In this document: one piece after another, positions 1 to 5,904 of the stretch | How the letters are laid out: each line of letters begins with the position of its first letter | Numbering within the stretch: the stretch's first letter is position 1 | Position numbers and translations under genes: made by a program | Origin: an uncultured Moraxellaceae bacterium | GTDB taxonomy: Bacteria > Pseudomonadota > Gammaproteobacteria > Pseudomonadales > Moraxellaceae | DNA: 9,853 bases | Assembly: GCA_937928295.1 (NCBI GenBank) | Contig: CALEYY010000315.1 | Coordinates: 1 to 9,853 of the forward strand | Direction of reading: 5' to 3' | The notes under the pieces: model-generated | What the model was told of the DNA's origin: nothing | The model's database searches: none | Seen by the model: only the letters and a program-made list of their open reading frames with translations

Positions 1-1
1 C

Positions 2-538
2 GTCTATCTGCATGATCGCCCCGGCGCGCAGTATCGCGATGTTTATGCCGTGACCGCCATGCCGGGCACGCCCGCCGGCATCGAATCGGTCCTCAGCGAT
101 GTCGCTGCTTTGCCGCAATGGGCAGCGCGTGTCCGCGAAGCTCGTCTGATCAAGCGTCAGGGCAATCTGGCCTGGTCGTATATCGAATATCGCCTGCCAT
201 ACCCGTTCAAGCCGCGAGATGTGGTGGTGAAGTCAGAGCGTGTGCTTAATGCGGGTGTCGTCAGCATTCGCTCGCAGGCCGTGCGTGGCTATGCGCGCGA
301 AGTGCCCGGCAAGGTGCGCCTGTATGCCGTGCAGAGCAGCTGGCGCCTCACGCCGCAACCCGACGGCCAGGTCAAGATCGAGCTGTGGGGCAGCGCCGAG
401 CCGGGCGGATTAGTGCCTGCGGTCATCTACAACTACAACCTGGCCGACGATGCACTGCAGACTTTGCGTCAATTACGACGAATGTCGGTACGCGAGAAAT
501 ATCAAGATAAAGCGGTGTCAGCGGCAGACAGCCCCTAA
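2..538 (+). CDS. START-domain (SRPBCC superfamily) protein, 3' part
   Basis: This is the 3' part of a gene whose start lies outside the window. The frame is open from base 2 and gives 178 residues before the TAA stop at 536-538. The text resembles the bacterial START-domain proteins of the SRPBCC (Bet v1-like) fold, which bind hydrophobic ligands such as lipids. The visible cues are an R-GAQYRDVYAVT strand, a helix with VLSDVAALPQWAARVREARLIK, then YPFKPRDVVVKSERV, alternating beta strands, and a C-terminal helix GGLVPAVIYNY...ALQTLRQLRRM. In this family that last helix covers the ligand cavity. No membrane segment is seen in the visible part, and a signal peptide could lie upstream. The internal GTG at 50 and ATG at 59 lie within the domain and are not credible starts. 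The ligand and role cannot be read from sequence. The gene is separated from atpI by a promoter, so it is probably not part of the atp operon. Confidence 0.75.
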   Translation, partial: VYLHDRPGAQYRDVYAVTAMPGTPAGIESVLSDVAALPQWAARVREARLIKRQGNLAWSYIEYRLPYPFKPRDVVVKSERVLNAGVVSIRSQAVRGYAREVPGKVRLYAVQSSWRLTPQPDGQVKIELWGSAEPGGLVPAVIYNYNLADDALQTLRQLRRMSVREKYQDKAVSAADSP

Positions 539-563
539 ATATGGGGTTTAGCGGCTTTCCATG

Positions 564-575
564 CCTTTATAAAGG
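564..575. promoter_or_regulatory. 12-bp perfect palindrome upstream of the atp promoter
   Basis: CCTTTATAAAGG is its own reverse complement. It lies about 34 bp upstream of the proposed -35 box of the atp promoter. A spacer-free palindrome cannot form a good RNA hairpin, so a dimeric regulator site is the more natural reading. AT-rich palindromes of this size also occur by chance, and I know no regulator with this site. Confidence 0.25.
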
Positions 576-608
576 TTTGATTAGTCATGAAAAGTGATGC
601 CGAATTGG

Positions 609-638
609 TTGCCCTTTAAGCGCGCTGCCCTCTATAAT
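609..638 (+). promoter_or_regulatory. Sigma70-type promoter of the atp operon
   Basis: A perfect -10 box TATAAT at 633-638 is preceded by TTGCCC at 609-614 (4 of 6 matches to TTGACA) with an 18-bp spacer. Transcription would start near 645 and leave a leader of about 57 nt before atpI at 702. The position, in the gap between the START gene and the first atp gene, fits the main operon promoter. A promoter here also argues against any atpI start upstream of about 645. The leader holds a possible 5-bp hairpin (CTCTG 665-669 with CAGAG 679-683) shortly before the ribosome binding site. Confidence 0.65.
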
Positions 639-701
639 TCGCGCGCTTTCAAGGCTTTGTGCCGCTCTGGCCAGCTTGCAGAGAGGTCAGGTGATGGCAG
701 C

Positions 702-1100
702 ATGAGTGTCAGCAAGCCGCAACCGCTGGTGGATATCAACCCAGCTAAGCTGCAATTACGCTGGCAATGCCGTGTGTGGGGCGCGATTTTTCTCATCGCT
801 TACGCGCTCGCCGGTAGCCATGCTGCACTGTCCGCATTAGCGGGCGCAGGTATTGCGGTGTTAGGTCAGGCGTATTTTGTGCTACGCGCCTTCAGTCATG
901 CCGGTGCAGCATCCGCCCAGCAGATTGTGAAAGGATTTTACAGGGGCGAGGCCGGCAAGTTCATGCTTACCGCCTTGCTCTTTGCCACGGTGTTTATCGG
1001 CTTCAAGCAGGTCGATGTCCGTTGGTTGTTCGCCAGTTTTGTTTTGGAGCAGCTGGTTGCCTGGGTCGTGCCACTCACGACACGCGCAACTCAGCCCTGA
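702..1100 (+). CDS. atpI: ATP synthase protein I
   Basis: Small inner-membrane protein of 132 residues, encoded first in the operon. AtpI proteins are accessory, and in some bacteria they help assemble the c-ring; they are not part of the finished enzyme. About four hydrophobic segments are visible (roughly residues 25-38, 41-61, 87-101 and 106-124). The motif QIVKGFYRGEAGKF (about 74-87), between segments 2 and 3, is typical of proteobacterial AtpI. I chose ATG 702 because AGGTGA at 689-694 lies 7 nt upstream, the length then matches the family, and the frame's earlier GTG/ATG at 594-599 lie upstream of the promoter. The stop TGA at 1098-1100 overlaps an ATG at 1100, so it is tightly coupled to atpB. 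Confidence 0.88.
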   Translation: MSVSKPQPLVDINPAKLQLRWQCRVWGAIFLIAYALAGSHAALSALAGAGIAVLGQAYFVLRAFSHAGAASAQQIVKGFYRGEAGKFMLTALLFATVFIGFKQVDVRWLFASFVLEQLVAWVVPLTTRATQP

Positions 1101-1114
1101 TGGGTAAGAGACTA

Positions 1115-1963
1115 ATGGCTGGAAATTCCACCGAGTACATCAAGCACCACCTGACCAACCTGACTTACGGGTACACCCCGGAGCACGGCTGGGGTTTTGC
1201 TCACACGGCTCAAGATGCAGCAGCAATGGGCTTCAACGCCATCCATGTTGATACCATGGGCTGGTCGATCTTCCTGGGTCTGGTGTTCTGTTTCCTGTTT
1301 CGTTTGGCTGCCGTGCGCGCCACATCCGGTGTGCCGGGCGGTTTGCAGAATCTCGTTGAAGTGGTTGTCGACTTTGTTCACAGCAATGTCAAAGACACCT
1401 ATCACGGCAAGTCCAAGCTTATTGCCCCGCTGGCACTTACCATTTTCGTCTGGATCTTCCTGATGAACCTGATGGATTTGTTCCCGGTCGATTTCCTGCC
1501 GGAAATCGCCAAGGTCATTGGTGTTGCCGCCTTTGGTGCTGATCCGCACGCCGTGTTCTTTAAAGTGGTGCCAACCACTGACGTGAATGCGACGCTGGGC
1601 ATGGGCATTTCGGTATTCTTCCTGATCGTGGCTTACAGCATCCGTATGAAGGGTGTTGGTGGCTTCGCCAAGGAACTGACTTTCCAGCCGTTCAACACGG
1701 TTTGGCTGGTCTGGTTCAACTTTCTGCTCGAGGGCGTTGCCCTCATCGCCAAGCCGATTTCACTGGCGCTGCGACTGTTCGGCAACATGTATGCCGGCGA
1801 GCTGCTGTTCATTCTGATTGCCTTGCTGCCGTGGTATCTGCAGTGGACATTGTCTGTGCCTTGGGCGATCTTCCACATCCTGATTATTACGCTGCAGGCC
1901 TTCGTGTTCATGATGCTGACAATTGTCTACATGAGCATGGCGTCCGAATCGCACGACCACTAA
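1115..1963 (+). CDS. atpB: F1Fo ATP synthase subunit a
   Basis: Subunit a of the Fo motor, an inner-membrane protein of 282 residues that supplies the two proton half-channels beside the c-ring. The essential arginine (R210 in E. coli) is R220 here, in KPISLALRLFGNMYAGE. The channel residues E219, H245 and Q252 of E. coli correspond to E229, H254 and Q261 (AGELL, IFHILIITLQAF). The N-terminal YIKHHLTNLTYG block and the C-terminal VPWAIFHIL block are gammaproteobacterial in style. Several strongly hydrophobic helices are visible, including APLALTIFVWIFLMNLMDLFPVD. I chose ATG 1115 because the product then begins MAGNSTEYIKHH, close to known homologues beginning MAETT...YIQHH; TAAGAG at about 1105-1110 is a modest ribosome site. 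An ATG at 1100, overlapping the atpI stop, would add five residues and cannot be excluded. Confidence 0.96.
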   Translation: MAGNSTEYIKHHLTNLTYGYTPEHGWGFAHTAQDAAAMGFNAIHVDTMGWSIFLGLVFCFLFRLAAVRATSGVPGGLQNLVEVVVDFVHSNVKDTYHGKSKLIAPLALTIFVWIFLMNLMDLFPVDFLPEIAKVIGVAAFGADPHAVFFKVVPTTDVNATLGMGISVFFLIVAYSIRMKGVGGFAKELTFQPFNTVWLVWFNFLLEGVALIAKPISLALRLFGNMYAGELLFILIALLPWYLQWTLSVPWAIFHILIITLQAFVFMMLTIVYMSMASESHDH

Positions 1964-2005
1964 CCCCTTACACACACTGAAACCAACCCTGAAGAGGAAA
2001 CTCAA

Positions 2006-2254
2006 ATGGAACAAGTTATTGGCCTTAACCTGATCGCTGTTGCTCTGTTGATCGGCCTGGGTGCTCTCGGCACTGCAATCGGCTTCGGCCTGCTCGGCGG
2101 CAAGTTCCTCGAAGGTACTGCCCGTCAACCAGAACTGGCTCCGCAGCTGCAGGTGAAGATGTTCATCGTCGCCGGTCTGCTCGACGCCGTGACCATGATC
2201 GGTGTCGGTATCGGTCTGTTCCTGCTGTTCGCCAACCCGTTCATTCAGCAGTAA
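2006..2254 (+). CDS. atpE: F1Fo ATP synthase subunit c
   Basis: The 82-residue proteolipid that forms the rotating c-ring in the membrane. It is a helical hairpin. Helix 1 carries the glycine-rich packing motif (IGLGALGTAIGFGLLGG, about 16-32). The polar loop is RQPE at 40-43, which contacts gamma and epsilon. Helix 2 has the proton-carrying carboxylate D60 in AGLLDAVTMIGVG, equivalent to E. coli D61. Alanine follows D60, not the Ser/Thr typical of Na+-binding rings, so proton coupling is inferred. A strong ribosome site, AGAGGA at 1993-1998, stands 7 nt before ATG, which fits the need to make many more copies of c than of the other subunits. Two hairpins follow the stop. Confidence 0.97.
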   Translation: MEQVIGLNLIAVALLIGLGALGTAIGFGLLGGKFLEGTARQPELAPQLQVKMFIVAGLLDAVTMIGVGIGLFLLFANPFIQQ

Positions 2255-2255
2255 T

Positions 2256-2271
2256 CGATCGCTTGCGATCG
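2256..2271 (+). other. RNA stem-loop after atpE (first of two)
   Basis: CGATCG at 2256-2261 pairs with CGATCG at 2266-2271 around a CTTG loop. A CUUG tetraloop closed by a G-C pair is a known extra-stable loop type. The stem begins two bases after the atpE stop codon. No run of T follows, so it is not an intrinsic terminator. A role in protecting the 3' end of atpE mRNA or in setting subunit ratios is inference. Confidence 0.55.
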
Positions 2272-2278
2272 GTATGTT

Positions 2279-2299
2279 GCAGGCCGGTTTCCGGTCTGC
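2279..2299 (+). other. RNA stem-loop before atpF (second of two)
   Basis: GCAGGCCGG at 2279-2287 pairs with CCGGTCTGC at 2291-2299 over a TTT loop: nine pairs, one of them G-U. It lies 7 bp after the preceding hairpin and 16 bp before the atpF ribosome site. There is no U tract. Together the two hairpins occupy most of the 73-bp atpE-atpF gap. Confidence 0.6.
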
Positions 2300-2327
2300 C
2301 GAATGAATCTGGAATAGAGGTGATAGC

Positions 2328-2801
2328 GTGAACATCAACTTCACAATCGTGGGCCAGGCGATCTCTTTTGCGATCTTCACTTGGTTCTGCATGAAGTTTG
2401 TGTGGCCACCCATCATGGCCGCCATGGCTGAGCGTCAGCAGAAGATTGCTGATGGTTTGAATGCCGCTGACAAGGCCAAGCAGGATCTGGAAGTTGCGCA
2501 CGCGCAAGTTGCCCAGGAACTGCAGGCTGCCAAGCAGCAGGCTGCTGCACTCATTGAGCAGGCCAACCGTCGTGCCTCGCAAGTCGGTGATGAAGTGAAA
2601 GCGCAGGCTGCGGCCGAAGCGGAACGCATTCTCACGCAGGCTCGTGCAGATATCGAGACAGAAATGGCCGGTGCGCGTGATGTGCTGCGTCTGCAAGTTG
2701 CTGCCTTGGCCGTTGCCGGCGCCGAGAAGATCCTGCAAGCCGAAGTGGATGCTGCAAAGCATGCCGGCATGCTCGATCAACTGGCCAGCCAGCTCAAATA
2801 A
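2328..2801 (+). CDS. atpF: F1Fo ATP synthase subunit b
   Basis: Subunit b, the peripheral stalk that holds F1 still while the rotor turns; two copies per enzyme. The 157-residue product has one N-terminal membrane helix (about 5-26, ending MKFVWPP) and then a long charged, Ala/Gln/Glu-rich coiled coil (about 35-140: EQANRRASQVGDEVKAQ, AEAERILTQA). It ends with a delta-binding tail resembling the E. coli VAGAEKI...VDKLVAEL end. The start is GTG, preceded by AGAGGTGA at 2316-2323; E. coli atpF also starts with GTG. The next ATG in frame would remove the membrane helix. The length matches the family (156 in E. coli). Confidence 0.96.
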   Translation: MNINFTIVGQAISFAIFTWFCMKFVWPPIMAAMAERQQKIADGLNAADKAKQDLEVAHAQVAQELQAAKQQAAALIEQANRRASQVGDEVKAQAAAEAERILTQARADIETEMAGARDVLRLQVAALAVAGAEKILQAEVDAAKHAGMLDQLASQLK

Positions 2802-2819
2802 GAGGCGCAACAGACCATC

Positions 2820-3356
2820 ATGGCTGAACTCACAACAGTAGCGCGACCCTACGCCAAAGCCGCTTTCGAGTACGCTCGTGGCGCTGGCGAGCTGGCCGGT
2901 TGGTCGTCCATGTTGGCACTCGCTGCCGCCGTGGTCGCTAACGCAGACTTCAATCAGTACCTGTCGCGCCCGATGCTGAGTGCGGCTGAGCAGGCTGACG
3001 CTGTGTTCAAGGTCTGTGGCGATCGTCTCGATGCCGCCGGCCGCAATTTCATCAGCAATGTTGCCAGCCACAAGCGCCTGGGTGCATTGCCGGCGATCAG
3101 CAACCTTTACGAAGGTCTGCGTGCCGAGGCCGAAGGGGCGGTGGATGTGACGGTCACGACCGCATTTGCCCTGACCGCCGTGCAGACGCAGCAATTGAGC
3201 CAGGTTCTGGCGCAAAAGCTGTCGCGCCAGGTCAATGTGTCGAGCACGACGGATGCCAGCCTGATTGGTGGCACCATTATTCGTGCCGGTGACATGGTTA
3301 TCGATGCCTCTGTACGAGGCCAGCTGGGCAAGCTTCGCGCTGCCCTGAATACCTGA
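2820..3356 (+). CDS. atpH: F1Fo ATP synthase subunit delta
   Basis: Subunit delta, 178 residues, sits on top of F1 and joins the alpha subunits to the C-termini of the b dimer (the OSCP homologue). The N-terminal helical domain opens with the family signature TVARPYAKAAFEYA. The C-terminal domain carries the conserved GGTIIRAGDMVIDASVRGQL (about 151-170). Start choice is fixed by homology to MSEFITVARPYAKAAF of E. coli. The nearest good ribosome site (AAGAGG at 2800-2805, overlapping the atpF stop) is 14 nt away, rather far, so translation is probably coupled to atpF. No key feature is missing. Confidence 0.95.
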   Translation: MAELTTVARPYAKAAFEYARGAGELAGWSSMLALAAAVVANADFNQYLSRPMLSAAEQADAVFKVCGDRLDAAGRNFISNVASHKRLGALPAISNLYEGLRAEAEGAVDVTVTTAFALTAVQTQQLSQVLAQKLSRQVNVSSTTDASLIGGTIIRAGDMVIDASVRGQLGKLRAALNT

Positions 3357-3359
3357 TTA

Positions 3360-3372
3360 TTCCTTCGAGGAA
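3360..3372 (+). promoter_or_regulatory. Small hairpin over part of the atpA ribosome site
   Basis: TTCCT at 3360-3364 pairs with AGGAA at 3368-3372 over a TCG loop. The 3' arm contains an AGGA Shine-Dalgarno-like sequence 10 nt before the atpA ATG, and a second purine run GAGAG at 3373-3377 stays free. The stem is only 5 bp and weak. It could make atpA translation depend on ribosomes finishing atpH, but this is inference. Confidence 0.3.
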
Positions 3373-3381
3373 GAGAGCATC

Positions 3382-4926
3382 ATGCAGCATCTGAATCCCT
3401 CCGAGATCAGCGAACTGATCAAGAGCCGCATCACGGATCTGAACGCCTCCGCTGAAGCGCGTAACGAAGGCACCATCGTCGGCGTTGCTGACGGTATCGT
3501 GCGTATCCACGGTCTCGCCGATGTCATGTACGGTGAAATGATCGAGTTCGACGGCGGTGTCTTCGGCATGGCCCTCAACCTCGAGCGCGACTCTGTCGGC
3601 GCGGTAGTCCTGGGCTCTGCCTTGGGTCTCGCCGAAGGTCAGAAGGCGCGTTGCACCGGCCGTATTCTGGAAGTGCCGGTTGGCCCGGAGCTGCTCGGTC
3701 GCGTCGTTGACGCCATCGGCAACCCGATCGACGGCAAAGGCCCGATCGACGCCAAGCTCTTCGACCCGGTCGACAAGGTTGCGCCAGGCGTGATTTGGCG
3801 TCAATCCGTGGATCAGCCGGTGCAGACTGGCTACAAGTCCGTCGATGCCATGATCCCCATCGGCCGTGGCCAGCGTGAGCTGATCATCGGTGACCGTCAG
3901 ACCGGTAAAACCGCTCTCGCGCTCGACGCCATCATCGCGCAGAAGAACTCCGGCATTAAGTGCATCTATGTGGCTATTGGTCAGAAGCAATCGACCATCG
4001 CCAATGTGGTGCGCAAGCTCGAAGAGTTCGGTGCCATGGCTTACACCACGGTCGTCGCCGCTGCCGCTGCCGAACCAGCTGCCATGCAGCTGATGGCTCC
4101 GTACGCCGGTTGCACCATGGGCGAATACTTCCGTGATCGCGGCGAAGACGCTCTGATCATTTACGACGATCTGTCCAAGCAGGCCGTGGCCTACCGTCAG
4201 ATTTCGCTGCTGCTGCGCCGTCCGCCAGGCCGTGAAGCTTACCCAGGCGATGTGTTCTATCTCCACTCCCGTCTGCTGGAACGCGCTTCCCGCGTGTCGG
4301 CTGAGTATGTCGAGAAGTTCACCAAGGGTGCCGTGACTGGCAAGACTGGCTCGCTGACGGCTCTGCCGATCATCGAAACCCAGGCTGGCGATGTGTCCGC
4401 GTTCATTCCAACCAACGTGATTTCGATCACCGACGGTCAGATCTTCCTGGAATCGAGCCTGTTCAACGCCGGTATCCGTCCTGCTGTGAACGCCGGTATC
4501 TCGGTGTCGCGCGTCGGTGGTGCTGCGCAGACCAAGATCATCAAGAAGCTGGGCGGCGGTGTGCGTCTGGCGCTGGCGCAATATCGCGAACTCGCGGCGT
4601 TTGCCCAGTTCGCTTCCGACCTTGACGAAGCCACCCGGAAGCAGCTCGAGCGCGGCCGTCTGGTCACCGAACTGATGAAGCAGAAGCAGTTCGCTCCGCT
4701 CAACATCGCCGATATGGCGCTGTCGATTTTCGCGGTGAACGAAGGCTATCTGAACGATGTTGCCGTCACCAAGGTCCTCGACTTTGAAGCCGCGCTGCAC
4801 GCGTTCATGAACAGCGAATGCAAGGCACTGATGGACAACATCAACGCCACAGCAAACTACGATGGCAAGATCGAAGCCGAGCTCCGCGCCGGCATCGTGA
4901 AGTTCAAAGCCACGCAGAGCTGGTAA
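3382..4926 (+). CDS. atpA: F1Fo ATP synthase subunit alpha
   Basis: Subunit alpha, 514 residues, forms the alpha3-beta3 hexamer of cytoplasmic F1; it binds nucleotide at the non-catalytic sites and contributes the arginine finger to the catalytic ones. The beta-barrel domain covers about 1-95 and the nucleotide-binding domain about 96-380. The Walker A motif GDRQTGKT is at 170-177 and Walker B is in EDALIIYDD. The arginine finger is R377 in ISVSRVGGAAQTK (R376 in E. coli). A helical C-terminal domain ends ...GIVKFKATQSW. The length is normal (513 in E. coli). The start is supported by the conserved opening LNPSEISELIKSRI and purine-rich sequence GAGGAAGAGAG just upstream. A strong hairpin follows the gene. 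Confidence 0.98.
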   Translation: MQHLNPSEISELIKSRITDLNASAEARNEGTIVGVADGIVRIHGLADVMYGEMIEFDGGVFGMALNLERDSVGAVVLGSALGLAEGQKARCTGRILEVPVGPELLGRVVDAIGNPIDGKGPIDAKLFDPVDKVAPGVIWRQSVDQPVQTGYKSVDAMIPIGRGQRELIIGDRQTGKTALALDAIIAQKNSGIKCIYVAIGQKQSTIANVVRKLEEFGAMAYTTVVAAAAAEPAAMQLMAPYAGCTMGEYFRDRGEDALIIYDDLSKQAVAYRQISLLLRRPPGREAYPGDVFYLHSRLLERASRVSAEYVEKFTKGAVTGKTGSLTALPIIETQAGDVSAFIPTNVISITDGQIFLESSLFNAGIRPAVNAGISVSRVGGAAQTKIIKKLGGGVRLALAQYRELAAFAQFASDLDEATRKQLERGRLVTELMKQKQFAPLNIADMALSIFAVNEGYLNDVAVTKVLDFEAALHAFMNSECKALMDNINATANYDGKIEAELRAGIVKFKATQSW

Positions 4927-4933
4927 GCACGAT

Positions 4934-4959
4934 CCGGCCTGGCGTTCGCGTCGGGCCGG
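4934..4959 (+). other. Strong UUCG hairpin between atpA and atpG
   Basis: The arms at 4934-4944 and 4949-4959 pair over 11 bp, including two G-U pairs, with a TTCG loop at 4945-4948. It begins 7 bases after the atpA stop. It is GC-rich and should be stable, but is followed by TGACTCAAGC and not by T residues, so it should not terminate transcription on its own. Likely roles are blocking 3' exonucleases after endonucleolytic cleavage, or acting as a pause site; both are inference. Confidence 0.65.
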
Positions 4960-4986
4960 TGACTCAAGCAAAGATTCGGTGAGGCT

Positions 4987-5856
4987 ATGGCCAGCTTAAA
5001 AGAAATCCGCGTCAAGGTTGCGAGCATCAAAAGCACGCAGAAGATCACGAAAGCGATGCAGCTCGTGGCCGCCTCCAAGATGCGCAGGGCCCAGGAACGC
5101 ATGGCGGCAGGCAAGCCCTACGCCCAGAAGATCCGTCAGGTCGTGGCTCATGTTGCGCATGCAACCCCTGAGTACAAGCACGCCTATCTGATCGAGCGTC
5201 CGGTCAAGCGCGTTGGCTACATTGTGGTGTCGTCTGATCGTGGTCTCTGCGGCGGACTCAACAGCAACCTGTTCAAGCAGGTTGTGATCTCTGCGCGTGA
5301 TTTTAAAGCGCAGGGTGTGGAAGTCGAATTCTGCCTGCTCGGCACCAAGGCGACGACATTCTTCAAGAATTTCGGCGGCAAGGTGGTTGCGGCGAAAACC
5401 CATATGGGTGACAAGCCGTCCCTGGAAGCACTGATCGGCAGCATCAAGGTCATGCTGGAACACTACGATGAAGGCAAGATTGATCGCCTGTATCTGGTGT
5501 CCAACGAATTCGTCAACACCATGACGCAGAAGCCGACACTGCAGCAATTGCTGCCGTTGGCGACGGCGGGTGATGACGCGATCGGCGAGCGTAATTACAA
5601 CTGGGACTACCTGTACGAACCGGAAGCCAAGCCCATCCTCGATGCGCTGCTGCTCCGTTTCATTGAATCGCAGGTGTACCAGGGTGTGGTCGAGAATGTG
5701 GCCTGTGAAATGGCTGCGCGCATGGTGGCCATGAAGGCCGCTACCGACAACGCCGGTGATCTGATCCGCAGTCTGCAGCTCGTGTATAACAAGCTGCGTC
5801 AGGCCGCGATTACTCAAGAAATTTCGGAAATCGTCGGTGGTGCCGCAGCCGTTTAA
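4987..5856 (+). CDS. atpG: F1Fo ATP synthase subunit gamma
   Basis: Subunit gamma, 289 residues, is the central shaft that couples c-ring rotation to the catalytic sites in F1. The two long antiparallel coiled-coil helices are visible: the N-terminal KEIRVKVASIKSTQKITKAM (about 5-24) followed by MVAASKM-like sequence, and the C-terminal NVACEMAARMVAMKAATDN to the ITQEISEIVGGAAAV end. The globular middle holds the signature SSDRGLCGGLN (83-91 region, C88 equivalent to C87 of E. coli). The length matches the family (287 in E. coli). ATG 4987 follows GGTGAGG at 4978-4984, a rather close ribosome site. The stop codon lies in the loop of a hairpin. Confidence 0.97.
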   Translation: MASLKEIRVKVASIKSTQKITKAMQLVAASKMRRAQERMAAGKPYAQKIRQVVAHVAHATPEYKHAYLIERPVKRVGYIVVSSDRGLCGGLNSNLFKQVVISARDFKAQGVEVEFCLLGTKATTFFKNFGGKVVAAKTHMGDKPSLEALIGSIKVMLEHYDEGKIDRLYLVSNEFVNTMTQKPTLQQLLPLATAGDDAIGERNYNWDYLYEPEAKPILDALLLRFIESQVYQGVVENVACEMAARMVAMKAATDNAGDLIRSLQLVYNKLRQAAITQEISEIVGGAAAV

Positions 5857-5863
5857 GGCTGCG
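5844..5863 (+). other. Stem-loop spanning the atpG stop codon
   Basis: CGCAGCC at 5844-5850 pairs perfectly with GGCTGCG at 5857-5863. The six-base loop GTTTAA contains the TAA stop at 5854-5856. No T tract follows. Translating ribosomes would unfold it, and it could reform behind them to protect the upstream message; this role is inferred. Confidence 0.55.
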
Positions 5864-5904
5864 CATCACTACAAAACAGTATTGCAGTTTGAGAGGATAA
5901 ACCC

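Noticed and set aside
532..546. Possible terminator after the START gene (CCCC / GGGG stem)
   Set aside because: The stem is only 4 bp with a 7-base loop, and only three T residues follow, so it is too weak to call a terminator.
594..701. Longer atpI starting at GTG 594
   Set aside because: The extra 36 residues match no AtpI, and the segment contains the -35/-10 promoter and the AGGTGA ribosome site for ATG 702.
1022..1114. Longer atpB starting inside atpI
   Set aside because: The extension has no family resemblance and overlaps atpI by about 80 bases. Homologues start near MAGNSTEYIKHH at 1115.
2241..3215. Minus-strand open frame across atpF and atpH (and similar ones opposite atpG and atpD)
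   Set aside because: Same cause: a shadow of real coding sequence. The translation is His/Gln/Arg-rich low-quality sequence with no recognisable domain.
3298..4971. Long open frame on the minus strand opposite atpA
   Set aside because: It mirrors a highly conserved atpA in a GC-rich genome, where stops are rare on the opposite strand. The product looks like no protein family, and its ends have no ribosome site.
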